In this document: positions 20,801 to 27,437 of the stretch, one piece after another | Layout of the letters: the number at the start of each line of letters is the position of its first letter | How positions within the stretch are numbered: position 1 is the stretch's first letter | Position numbers and translations under genes: made by a program | IMG/VR virus record: IMGVR_UViG_3300044997_000835 | Location: 1 to 29,056 of that record | Source of the DNA: a virus | Length of the DNA: 29,056 bases | Strand: one strand, 5' to 3' | Notes under the pieces: generated by a model | What the model was told of the DNA's origin: nothing | Databases searched by the model: none | Seen by the model: only the letters and a program-made list of their open reading frames with translations

Positions 20801-23800
20801 AAACCCAAATAACTAATGGTGCAGTTAGCAACATTATTATTGATAATGGTGGTCAAGGGTATGATATTAATAATACAATTATATCCATTAGACCAGCAAC
20901 TGTTTTGGTAAAAACTAACGAGTTAGGCCTTTGGTCTATTTTTGCATTTAATCCAAACAGTAGAACTTGGACTAGAATAAAAAGTCAAGAATATGACGTT
21001 ACAAATTTTTGGTATTACATAGATTGGTATGCTCCAGGATATAATCAATTTACTAAAAGTGATTATCTAGTCAAGGGTATTTATGAATTATTTACTTTGA
21101 AAAGCAGTATAGGAAATATTGTAAAAGTCAACAATCCTGGTGGGGATTGGTTACTTCTAGAAAAATATAGTAATAATGTTGATATTGATTATACTAAAAC
21201 GTATAAAGTAGTAGGAAAACAAAATGGAAGTATTCAATTAAGTTCAAAATTTTATGATTTTGATAAAAGTAAATTAGGATTTGCTGGTTCATTATTTGAT
21301 AATAGTCCGTATGATGCAATAGGAAGTGTAGAATTAAGAATAATATTGAAAAGTTTAAAAAATAAAGTACTAATTGATGATCGTAGACAAATCTATATAG
21401 ATTTATTTTTTGTAACTATTAGATACATTCTATCAGAACAAATGTTTGTTGATTGGATTTTTAAAACAAGTTTCATAAAAGCATTGCATAATGTAGGCAA
21501 GTTATATCAAAAAATTAACTTTAATAATGATAATTTACCAGATTTTGAAAGTTATATCAAAGAAGTAAAACCATTTAGAAGTAAAATTAGAGAATTTACC
21601 AGCATTTATTCAAATGTAGAAGATAGTCAAAGCTTAGTAACAGATTTTGATCTTCCTACATATATAGAAAATTTTAAAATACTAACCTTAAACACCATAT
21701 CTAAAAATAATATTGTTGAAGTTAATAATAAAACAATTATAGACCAAAGTCCTTGGAAATTTTGGTATAACAATTTAGGTTTTCAACTTATTGATATTGT
21801 TATTAATGATCCTGGAAGTGGTTATTTACAATTACCTATAGTACGATTTGAAGGTAAATGTATCCGACCAGCAAAAGTTAAACCATTTATAGTAAAAGGA
21901 AGTCTTGTCAAAATTGAGATTTTAGATGCAGGATTTGGATATTTTACCCCTCCTAAAATAATTATTGATAGCAATATTAGTAAAGATGGTAGAATAGCAC
22001 AGGCCTATGCTACTATAGGAAATAACTTAATTAGATCAAACAAAATTTCATTAAAATTTGATAGGTATTTGAAAGAATCTGTTGATGATATTAGGGATAT
22101 TAATTTTACAGAAACTTTTAAAGGTAACGGAGTAAAAACTACGTTCTTATTAAAATATAAACCTGATTTTAAAACTGATACTACAAGTATCAAAATTAAT
22201 AATCAAGCTCAAATTGTAGGAACTTACAGTATAAATCCTAAAATTAGTTTAGAAAAAGGATATAAAGTTCATTATGCAGAACTAGAATTCTTAGATGCAC
22301 CCGAAGATGAATCTATTATAACTATCAATTATGTAAAAGATTTTATACATTTAAATGCTTTAGATCGAATTCATCATTTTTATTCACCAAGAGCTGGTAT
22401 GTTAGGTAAAGATTTTGCACAACTCATGTCAGGTATAGACTATGGTGGTGTTAATATTATGGGTATAGGATTTGAAAAACCTAATACTTGGGATGGACTA
22501 TATAATTGGGGCGAAAAAATCTGGGATGCAAAGGATCTTACTGATGATGAATTATATGACACAATTATAGATGGAGGAAATTTAAAGCAGAATAGTGCCT
22601 ATAGAACTGCAAGTGGTTTATTAGCTGATGATATTATAATTGATGGTGATGGTTTTATCACTGCCAACACCAGTCCAGCACCAGAAGAAATGTTACCAGG
22701 TCACGTTGTTGACACATTAGCAATATCTGTATTTGAAAGGTCTTTGACTACAAGTTCTAAAATAATTTCCAATAATTATGTAAGTGATGGAGTAACAACC
22801 ACCTTTAAAATTAATCAATATCCAAATAATAAAAATGCTATTATAGTTAAAAAAGATAATATTATACAAATTCCTAATGTTGACTATACTTTTAACTACG
22901 ACAAACTTGAAGTGACTATTAATTCACCTGTATTACAAGGACATATTATAAGCATAACCAGTTTAGGTTTTAATGGCGAAAATCTTTTAATCACTGATGT
23001 ACAAGTTGTTGCCACTGCTACTAATGAAATTTATACTAATTTAGATTGGCAAGAAAATATTAAGGCTTACACTTTAGTTTCAGGTGAAGTAGCTAATCAT
23101 GAATTATTTAAAATTGAAGGTGAAACTCTACTAAAAAATAAGATAGGTATAAGATTTCCATTAGAACTTAAAGTAGGCCAAGTAGTAAATTTTAGCATAT
23201 TTTTAGGTAGTGAAATAAACCAAAGTGTAGTTAGTAAAGAAACTTTAAAAACAGACGGAGTATCAACTAAATTTTATCTTAATAATCCAATAGGTAAAAA
23301 AATACCATTAGATCCTAACACTTTAGTTAGAATAGATAACACAATATTAAACTCAATAGACAGTTTTAAATATATATTAACTAACAATCAATTACAATAT
23401 GATATTCCAGCTGGTAAAGCAGATATTGACTTTTATTCATTAAATGATTATGTAATTTATATTGACGGTATTAAAACAGAATTAGGTATAGGATATAATT
23501 TAGATTTAGTAAATTCAAAACTTAATATTAAAGCTAATTATTATAAGAATAATGCTGAAGTAATTGTTACTAATACTAAAGAAGCAGATTATTTTATTGA
23601 TAATGATAATTATGGTAGATATATTTTATTTAAAAACGTATATCCTTTAGATACTGAAATTGAAATTACTGCAATGTTTAATCATGATATTTTAGATTTA
23701 GAAAGAAAATATTATGTAATTGAACCCAAACTTAATAATTTTGTTGACAGCATATATTACTTAAATCTTATTCAAATTAGTGCTGGCATATTTACATTTG

Positions 23801-24753
23801 AAAGAGAAGTTTTAGATACTAGTTACGTTTGGCTAACAAAAAATAAAAAATTATTAACACCTAATATAGATTACATCCTATTAGAAGATAAAAAAAGTGT
23901 TAAAATGGCAGGTCAACCTAAACCAACTGATAAGTTTAGTATTATCACTTTTAGTGGAAATGTAATAAGAAATCCTGTAAATTTTATGAAATTTAAGGAT
24001 ATGCTTAATAGATTTCATTATAAAAGATTGCATAAAAATAGAACTACTAGATTAGAACGAGATTTAAATTATGGAGATAAGGAAATCTTTGTAGAAAATC
24101 CTGACAGAATCAATACCGCACCTGGTGTATTGTACGTAAATGGTGAGCGTATTGAATACTATTTCAAGATTGGCAGTAAATTAGGTCAATTGCGTAGAGG
24201 TACTTATGGAACAGGAGTTCCTAATACACACAAAAAGTTTACTGAAGTGCATGACATAGGTGAATCAGAAACAATTCCTTACAAGGATGAGGACATTATC
24301 TTTCGTATATCAGATGTTGATTTTAATGATTCAACTAAGACTATCAGTATTCCTTTTCTTGCCAATAAGAATAATATTGAAGTTTTTGTGGGAACACGTA
24401 GACTTAGAAAAAACAGTTATACAATACACAATAAAGATGTGCATCCAGAAAGCCCAGAAGGCGATGAAGAACAGCCAGCAGAATTTACAACTGATGGATC
24501 AAATCATGGCACAGAAACTAATAGAATAGGTTATATTATACTAACTGAAGCTCCACCAATAAATGTACCTATCACAGTTATAATTAAACGATTAACTTTA
24601 TGGAGTGATGCTAATAAAGGTCTATCAGAATCCACCAACCAAGTGGCATATTTCTTAAAATATAATGTAGAAGAAATTACAGGTACTGAATTAACTCTTG
24701 ATAGCGGATCATATAGTACAGATACAGATAATGTAAACATGGATGAGGAATAA
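11824..24753 (+). CDS. giant multidomain baseplate wedge-like protein (gp7 position)
   Basis: One uninterrupted frame encodes 4309 residues. Its place directly after gp6, with a TAATG overlap, is that of T4 gp7 (1032 aa), the wedge scaffold, but homology could not be confirmed. Recognisable parts, by residue, are: a cupredoxin-like domain (about 166-275); an aromatic block with LPGFWRGIYTWYF and MPKWWEQVYGPAPYT (about 1121-1166); two carbohydrate-binding-like modules (about 1576-1620 and 1755-1790); and a seven-repeat integrin/FG-GAP-like propeller (about 2170-2565). These are followed by two G-x-GY beta-modules (about 2965-3022 and 3323-3382); repeated GVxTxF beta-modules (about 3433-4045); and a C-terminal block with QLRRGTYGTGVPNTHKK (from about 4074). 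No catalytic motif, signal peptide or membrane segment was recognised. Large proteins of this design occur in marine T4-like phages. It is probably a wedge with outward-facing binding arms. Confidence 0.8.
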   Translation: MSNEEFPVPLNNNEKRKSVKFLPRFFRSDANKKFLSSTIDNLIQNGTVRRINGFIGRQNAKSVTNNDVFIKELLDDRQNYQLEPALVAEDNLGNITFFKDYIDYINTINVLGGNSINHEKLNQQEFYSLEPHIDWDKLVNHLQYYWLPYGPDIVPVSGTKILNTTSTYTITIVDEGDNFAYLMTPNGLTRNPILSLYRGETYKFDIKTPNEPFSIKTDRVSGKLFRYTDGVDQFAVTNGTITFTIPLDAPDVLYYVSENNVDTSGIIKIFDIIENTKINVEEEVAGKKNFTLPNGISLTNGMKIKFVGQVTPKEYEDQVFYVEGVGQNINLINEKYLETSAKYTVNVNVNYDEIPFDNLAFNNVNYAALDKDYITINRASRDRNPWSRYNRWFHQDVIQKTADILGTQPIFDQNFRAIRPIIEFNANLQLFNFGNLSKKNVDLVDNFTTDVFSTINGAFGYYIDGIELANGHRIIFNADTDPLVKNKIFKVEFNTLLDTNTQSYTRRINLVAEEDSQPIQNECVLVMLGEKYSGQMFWFNGNDWLLSQSKTKLNQPPLFDLFDENGINITDPLYYEGSTFLGNKIFSYKINNGRVDKELGFGITYKNINNIGDILFDFNLLNENFIYKLNQNILEETTDNKFLKLYNYAGDSKLVNGWVKNELTNTQPIIRIFKNITNESNPNRQNILTNNFPIDVYDDIEQLDDLVVKVYVNGKRIDKSNFIIVKRINYDYKTVVFYNDLNETDILTLKCYSKQNKNSNGYYEIPICLQNNPANNNIRNFTLGEIIDHVDSIVDNLSNFKGIFPGSSNLRDIANLSSYGTKFVQHSGSLNFALYHLTNQNANILFAIEKARDDYGKFKRAFLYNCKNINYDNDIKETVNEVLFKVNQGKSKQGSYYFSDMLGYGASKKFEFTVKDAKTTKYPLAQPFSLKQLTARCIYIYLNGIQLLHEKDYTFTDDGFINITKQKEENDIISVIEYETTDGCFIPPTPTSLGLYPKYEPKKYLDSTLIVPQNVIQGHDGSIILAFDDFRDDLILELEYRIFNNIKIDYDTKIFDIYNFIPGSNRKTVYDREEFNRILAPNFFKWTTLIDTDFSKNLLFLTNNPFTYNYSDVASINGDKLPGFWRGIYTWYFDTDRIHICPWESLGFSIMPKWWEQVYGPAPYTKDNYILWNDLRNGVIREPNKPLKINQKFVKPILENIPVNQYGKLIDPVESNLASGIITTNSNKPYIFGDQSPIENTWRRSSYYPFSLIKTIILINPNLAFSLLFDRSRIVRNQANQLVYKETGLRLKLKDILTTSIYNDNTRVQTSGLINYVIDYLINDNLNSINEYRYNLKNLTNKLSYRLGGFSSKEKFNLILDSRNAKASSGLFVPKENYKIFLNSSSPIKKLFYSGVIITKFLTKYGLGYEIKGYSQTEPYFYYYPWDKPGYNINVGGISESFINWDRGQRYIAGKIVKIEKDYYRVKLAHTSSNNPNFDLLQKLPELPIIGGRNANLRSLFTKIPKILNYGSLLSSIQEVVDFLQGYSEYLKDQGFEFDEFNQTLKTVTNWETSIREFLFWTTQNWSSGADSYVEWNINTYYKIDQVVYYNGEFYRSIKEHTTKNFFDRNSYNKLDNLNTDGAAAISLSPAALKLTLKLNYSVVDDLTETNNTYEIFSADGVKYDPRGLNYQREDDKFSLYPKNDLGIYGASIYLVQKEHVLTIDNVSQFSDVIYNLETGYRQEKIKTTGYKTINWNGSFDAPGFLYDQAKIEEWIPWTDYNLGDIVKYKEYYYSANSNIPGVEKFDNIQWIKLEGKPESKLLPNWDYKALQFTDFYDLDSDNFDINQQRIAQHFIGYQKRQYLENIIKNDVSEFKFYQGMITEKGSANSLNKLFDVLSATNQDSIDFIEEWAVRVGEYGASDAFEEIEFVLDESKFRIEPQAFELLSIIKSELTDYVIRKTKNDIYLRPTNYSDDIWPINQNYRPFLKTPGFCRLDQVKYALDKKDDILSLDIKTLESGDYIWCAFEDKINDFGDDWSIYRLNYLDLTVKNITYTNQILIVTFNIDPKIFVGDIVGFKSVENFNKLLKVTQVDNKTIKIQGPITDIINVGNLNLNLVRTYKISDYRYENIDSLNVPKYLNKITNKGIDLGSYGELVWFNNQGKQVIWQNLPVYGKTEIVDSILTNESKLGQCVCINESSTILLVSSANEVRIYIKNNLTWIKTLVIQPPNETGITITNFGKSLAIAENNNLIAIGYTRNGNGAVNVYKLDKNINLNLRQTIFNPEYIYTNLPITDQFFGYKIKFSKNLNSLSLFISSTNGVSISGKIYIYNSTIEAIDSSTVISPFTIFDRLEPNSCEEEPFAYDYDVNKNGSILVLGACLNDGGKVYVYERKIDYFYRQQIIDLPGKEERFGFALALNTSGELLAVSSTYETIDYVNQGRIRIFKTQNTEDDSTVPPVNYNVNQIIDNRRAEADGILGEQYGYKLKFANDSKTLVIFSKYGDSYQEQITGEDSTKINKDSGRVDVYDRYITKYIFSESIPAYSKTEEYGLGFDIGNNCIVVGAPAAISNDKTTGKVYIHNKENNIFSWRKYLEEQPKIDITVFKKIFIYNKKSSNLLYYLDIIDPVQGKIAGEADQEIKYKTYYDPAIYNYQSTGNDIKVTIDDGMNWLDKQVGMLWWDLRRAKFIDSTMGNVTFRNFSWNALYPTASIDICEWVESKYTPEQWDTLSGTEEGYSRGIDGKTLYGNKVYSIKKKFDTISKTFSSLYYYWIKNKTTIPYANGRKISAINCKAQIEDPKNYGVKFIQFLSPNSFGLSNVKNQLVDKDINLNIQYWTVPEKEKLIIHNEWKIISENNNTDIPIEIERKWIDSLTGIDENGFIIPDLNLSPKQRYGIKFKPRQSMFVNRIEAVKELVDRFNSQIKNIQIDNIDLSDFLRKDPLPSIISGEYDFVVDVEEELKFITLPIESYKQALVKPIIQYGKIIDVEFINRGVGYNNAPSIKVTGSGRNAVLKTQITNGAVSNIIIDNGGQGYDINNTIISIRPATVLVKTNELGLWSIFAFNPNSRTWTRIKSQEYDVTNFWYYIDWYAPGYNQFTKSDYLVKGIYELFTLKSSIGNIVKVNNPGGDWLLLEKYSNNVDIDYTKTYKVVGKQNGSIQLSSKFYDFDKSKLGFAGSLFDNSPYDAIGSVELRIILKSLKNKVLIDDRRQIYIDLFFVTIRYILSEQMFVDWIFKTSFIKALHNVGKLYQKINFNNDNLPDFESYIKEVKPFRSKIREFTSIYSNVEDSQSLVTDFDLPTYIENFKILTLNTISKNNIVEVNNKTIIDQSPWKFWYNNLGFQLIDIVINDPGSGYLQLPIVRFEGKCIRPAKVKPFIVKGSLVKIEILDAGFGYFTPPKIIIDSNISKDGRIAQAYATIGNNLIRSNKISLKFDRYLKESVDDIRDINFTETFKGNGVKTTFLLKYKPDFKTDTTSIKINNQAQIVGTYSINPKISLEKGYKVHYAELEFLDAPEDESIITINYVKDFIHLNALDRIHHFYSPRAGMLGKDFAQLMSGIDYGGVNIMGIGFEKPNTWDGLYNWGEKIWDAKDLTDDELYDTIIDGGNLKQNSAYRTASGLLADDIIIDGDGFITANTSPAPEEMLPGHVVDTLAISVFERSLTTSSKIISNNYVSDGVTTTFKINQYPNNKNAIIVKKDNIIQIPNVDYTFNYDKLEVTINSPVLQGHIISITSLGFNGENLLITDVQVVATATNEIYTNLDWQENIKAYTLVSGEVANHELFKIEGETLLKNKIGIRFPLELKVGQVVNFSIFLGSEINQSVVSKETLKTDGVSTKFYLNNPIGKKIPLDPNTLVRIDNTILNSIDSFKYILTNNQLQYDIPAGKADIDFYSLNDYVIYIDGIKTELGIGYNLDLVNSKLNIKANYYKNNAEVIVTNTKEADYFIDNDNYGRYILFKNVYPLDTEIEITAMFNHDILDLERKYYVIEPKLNNFVDSIYYLNLIQISAGIFTFEREVLDTSYVWLTKNKKLLTPNIDYILLEDKKSVKMAGQPKPTDKFSIITFSGNVIRNPVNFMKFKDMLNRFHYKRLHKNRTTRLERDLNYGDKEIFVENPDRINTAPGVLYVNGERIEYYFKIGSKLGQLRRGTYGTGVPNTHKKFTEVHDIGESETIPYKDEDIIFRISDVDFNDSTKTISIPFLANKNNIEVFVGTRRLRKNSYTIHNKDVHPESPEGDEEQPAEFTTDGSNHGTETNRIGYIILTEAPPINVPITVIIKRLTLWSDANKGLSESTNQVAYFLKYNVEEITGTELTLDSGSYSTDTDNVNMDEE
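12320..12645 (+). other. cupredoxin-like domain within the giant protein
   Basis: Residues about 166-275 show the phage cupredoxin-like pattern NPILSLYRGETYKFDI, then PFSIKT, ITFTIPLDAPDVLYYVS and SGIIKIFDI. Copper-binding His/Cys/Met residues expected of true cupredoxins are absent, so the fold is probably structural. Confidence 0.6.
18331..19515 (+). other. seven-repeat integrin/FG-GAP-like beta-propeller within the giant protein
   Basis: Seven repeats begin with an aromatic or Leu residue followed by Gly (Ala in one) at residues L2170, F2220, F2279, F2343, F2393, Y2463 and Y2530. Each continues with alternating hydrophobics, a hydrophobic strand (LLVSS, LIAIGY, LSLFISS, ILVLGA, LLAVSS, LVIFSK, IVVGAP) and a G-x-V-x-V-Y type strand (VRIYIK, VNVYKL, KIYIYN, KVYVYE, RIRIFK, RVDVYD, KVYIHN). 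Spacing of 50-70 residues and the count of seven match the integrin-alpha type propeller. The fold is inferred from pattern only. Confidence 0.72.
20717..21970 (+). other. two G-x-GY beta-modules in the giant protein
   Basis: Two copies are seen. The first (20717-20890) has INRGVGYNNAPSIKVTGSG, then GAVSNIIIDNGGQGY. The second (about 21790-21967) has VINDPGSGYLQLPIVRFEG, then GSLVKIEILDAGFGYFTPP. Each is a pair of G-x-GY turns followed by P-x-I strands. Such repeats are common in large marine phage structural proteins; their function is unknown to me. Confidence 0.55.
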
Positions 24754-24756
24754 ACA

Positions 24757-25824
24757 ATGGCAAAACAAATAATCAACGTAGGTACCAAACCTAATGATGG
24801 TACTGGAGACACCTTAAGACGAGCAGCCATTAAAATTAATGATAACTTCACAGAGGTTTATACCACCATACAAAATATAAGCCTATTATCTGGACCACAA
24901 GGTATACAAGGACGTCAAGGTACACAAGGAACTAATGGTACACAAGGACGTCAAGGTACACAAGGTACATTTGGTGTACAAGGTATACAGGGTCTACAAG
25001 GTGCAGGAACACAAGGAGCTAATGGCTATATAGGTATAGATGGCAATCAAGGTGTACAAGGAATACAAGGGATAGAAGGTAGTAAAGGAACGGCTACCCA
25101 AGGTATTCAAGGTATTCAAGGAACTGGCGGCACAAATGGGGTTCAAGGACAGCAAGGAAATTTAGGACTACAGGGCTCTCAAGGACAGCAAGGAAATTTA
25201 GGTATACAAGGTATACAGGGACAACAAGGTACACAAGGTATACAGGGACAACAAGGATTACAAGGTTATGAGGGTACTCAAGGTTTTTATGGCGACACAG
25301 GACCAATAGGACAACAAGGTATACAGGGTCGTCAAGGTACTCAGGCTGCTCAAGGAATCCCAGGTGCCAATGGTATACAAGGTATACAAGGATTTCAGGG
25401 TTTAAATGGATCTCAAGGAACACAAGGCTCTATTGGCACTGGTTTTATAGGAATTCGTACAACTGTAAGTTCTAACACTGGGTTAATTAATGATAGTGCT
25501 AGAGTAAATTTAGAAATGACTGGGTTTAAAGGATATGTCTTATATAAAATTCAAACAAGTCATGCTGCATGGGTAAGACTTTATATAAATTCAGCAAGTC
25601 GAAGTGCCGACGTTGGACGAACTCAAGGCACTGATCCAAGTTATGATGCAGGCGTGATAACTGAAATTATAACCACAGGATCACAAACTATCAAAATGAC
25701 ACCTGCTGTTTTTGGTTTTAACGATGAAACTATTCCAACAACGAATATACCAATAAGTGTAACAAATTTAAGTGGTGCAACTAATAATATTACAGTTTCC
25801 CTAACTTTATTGCAGGCAGAATAA
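24757..25824 (+). CDS. collagen-like virion/tail fibre protein
   Basis: The 355-residue protein has three parts. Residues 1-45 (MAKQIINVGTKPNDGTGDTL, then KINDNFTEVYTTI) match an anchoring domain common at the start of marine T4-like phage fibre and structural proteins. Residues 46 to about 228 are about 56 Gly-X-Y triplets, mostly G-x-Q (GTQ, GIQ, GQQ), with three short breaks (GA, GTATQ, GTQAAQ). The rest is a beta-rich C-terminal head with GYVLYKIQTSHAAWVRLYIN and a final strand TVSLTLLQAE. The likely structure is a trimeric collagen-like rod with a terminal head domain. GAGGA lies about 5 bases before the giant gene's stop and serves this start. The stop overlaps the protease start (TAATG), so the two proteins are probably made together. 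Where it sits on the virion is unknown. Confidence 0.85.
   Translation: MAKQIINVGTKPNDGTGDTLRRAAIKINDNFTEVYTTIQNISLLSGPQGIQGRQGTQGTNGTQGRQGTQGTFGVQGIQGLQGAGTQGANGYIGIDGNQGVQGIQGIEGSKGTATQGIQGIQGTGGTNGVQGQQGNLGLQGSQGQQGNLGIQGIQGQQGTQGIQGQQGLQGYEGTQGFYGDTGPIGQQGIQGRQGTQAAQGIPGANGIQGIQGFQGLNGSQGTQGSIGTGFIGIRTTVSSNTGLINDSARVNLEMTGFKGYVLYKIQTSHAAWVRLYINSASRSADVGRTQGTDPSYDAGVITEIITTGSQTIKMTPAVFGFNDETIPTTNIPISVTNLSGATNNITVSLTLLQAE
24892..25440 (+). repeat. 9-base-periodic collagen-coding repeat tract
   Basis: A degenerate 9-base repeat of the form GGT-ATA-CAA / GGT-ACA-CAA / GGA-CAA-CAA encodes the Gly-X-Gln triplets. Near-identical longer blocks recur, for example the segment encoding GQQGNLG..QG at about 25147 and 25183. 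Phase breaks occur near 25000, 25090 and 25340. Such a tract can expand or contract by slippage or recombination. Confidence 0.85.
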
Positions 25825-27419
25825 TGAGTGATTTAAAAGAATATATAGTTACGTTAATCGATTCTAATAATTTAGATAGTTTCTACGAGGACATGGAAAC
25901 ACCTAGTTGTAATCTTTACATACCAAATAGAATAGTAGAATGTGTTAATCGTAGGCCTATAAGTCGAAATACTCATTATATGTTAACTGAACAGGAAGCT
26001 GAACAAATTAAAAATGATTCAAGAGTATTAGATTGCCAACAATTAGCTCAAAATCTTGGAATTGAAGTTAGACCTTGTTGGACTCAAACAAGTACTTCTT
26101 GGGACAAATCTTTCTCAACCAATAATACAATGAAAAATTGGGCTCTACTTAGATGTACTGAAGGTTCCACTCGTGCTAATTGGGGGTTTGATGGAGCCAA
26201 TTATAGTCAATCTGCAACAGTTGGATCTAGCCTAGAAGGTAAAAATGTGGATGTTGTTGTAGTGGATGGTCTTGCCAATCCTAATCATCCAGAATTTGCA
26301 TTAAATAGCGATGGTACAGGTGGTTCTAGGGTAGTCCAATATAATTGGTATCAGCATAGATCAGGTGGTGGAACACATATCTACGGAAATTATACAGGAA
26401 CTGGTGCTGAAAGTAATAATAATCATGGTTGTCATGTTGCTGGAACTATAGCAGGAAATACTCAAGGTTGGGCTAGAAGTGCTAACATTTACAATATTAG
26501 TCCTTATGGTGATGATGGAAATAATCATACAGCAGAAGAAATATTTGATTTTATAAGAGCTTTTCATCTTAATAAACCTATAAATCCTAATACAGGTAGA
26601 AAAAACCCAACAATAATAAACAATAGTTGGGGATACTTTTTTCTTCCAGTCCCTATAAGTCAAATAACCAGTGTAAATTATAGGGGAATTAATTATAATG
26701 GTCCATTTACAGCTGAAACATTACAGAGTTTAGGTCTTATTGTTAGTAGTTCATCTCTTCCTGGTGTTGGCTATAGATATATAGCGTTGGATACAGATAT
26801 TGCAGATGCCATTAATGACGGTATTATTATAGTTGGTGCAGCTGGCAATTCTAGCTATAAAATTGACATTCCTACAGGTCAAGATTATAATAATCGTTTC
26901 GTTTCTAATGGAAATAGTTATTATTATAATAGAGGAGCAACGCCAACATCATCAAGTACAAACATTTGCGTAGGAGGTATATATAATTCTGTGCAAGAAA
27001 GAAAAAGGACAGATAGTAATTGCGGACCTAGAATAGACATATATGCACCAGGCACAGCTATAATTAGCAGTGTCAATATTGCTGGCGTGACAGATTCAAG
27101 AAATAGTAATTTTTGGTTACAGAAATTAGGCGGCACTAGCATGGCCAGCCCACAAGTTTGTGGAGTGCTTGCTTGTACTTTAGAACTATATCCAGATATG
27201 AATCAAAATGATTGTATAAATTATTTAAATTCTACATCAACAAAAAATCAAATTTATGACACTGGTGGTACTGATACATTAGGACTTCAGCAATCGGTAA
27301 ATAGATATTTGTATCTTTATAAAGAAAGACCTAACATTGGGTCAACTTGGCCAAAACTTAATTATAAACCAAGACCAACTAATGGTAGAATGTTTCCAAG
27401 AGTAAAGGTAAAAAGGTAA
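25824..27419 (+). CDS. subtilisin-family serine protease (peptidase S8) with N-terminal I9-like prodomain
   Basis: The 531-residue protein has the complete subtilase catalytic set: D148 in VDVVVVDGL, H201 in NNHGCHVAGTIAG, oxyanion N342 in IIVGAAGNSS and nucleophile S439 in GGTSMASPQVCG. NNSWG (266-270) and IDIYAPG (404-410) are further family landmarks. Residues 1 to about 72 (starting SDLKEYIVTLIDSNNL, with MLTEQEAEQIKNDSRVL) look like an inhibitor_I9-type prodomain, so autoprocessing is likely. There is no signal peptide. It has eleven cysteines, including C203 within the His motif. It starts at the stop of the collagen-like gene (TAATG) inside the late structural operon. This suggests a virion component, or a maturation enzyme acting on fibres or host surface proteins. 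The substrate is unknown. Confidence 0.93.
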   Translation: MSDLKEYIVTLIDSNNLDSFYEDMETPSCNLYIPNRIVECVNRRPISRNTHYMLTEQEAEQIKNDSRVLDCQQLAQNLGIEVRPCWTQTSTSWDKSFSTNNTMKNWALLRCTEGSTRANWGFDGANYSQSATVGSSLEGKNVDVVVVDGLANPNHPEFALNSDGTGGSRVVQYNWYQHRSGGGTHIYGNYTGTGAESNNNHGCHVAGTIAGNTQGWARSANIYNISPYGDDGNNHTAEEIFDFIRAFHLNKPINPNTGRKNPTIINNSWGYFFLPVPISQITSVNYRGINYNGPFTAETLQSLGLIVSSSSLPGVGYRYIALDTDIADAINDGIIIVGAAGNSSYKIDIPTGQDYNNRFVSNGNSYYYNRGATPTSSSTNICVGGIYNSVQERKRTDSNCGPRIDIYAPGTAIISSVNIAGVTDSRNSNFWLQKLGGTSMASPQVCGVLACTLELYPDMNQNDCINYLNSTSTKNQIYDTGGTDTLGLQQSVNRYLYLYKERPNIGSTWPKLNYKPRPTNGRMFPRVKVKR

Positions 27420-27437
27420 AAGTAGTACTTTAACTTG

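Noticed and set aside
24260-24529. Second plus-strand frame of 89 codons near the end of the giant gene
   Set aside because: It is out of frame inside the giant protein's C-terminal module, which has strong recognisable sequence, so it is not an independent gene.
25094-25423. Leucine/valine-rich open frame antisense to the collagen tract
   Set aside because: It is the mirror of the 9-base repeat, has no ribosome site, and lies inside a clearly coding gene.
24892-25440. Short regularly repeated DNA that could suggest a CRISPR array
   Set aside because: The 9-base period is in frame with a Gly-X-Y coding sequence, with no constant repeats separated by unique spacers.
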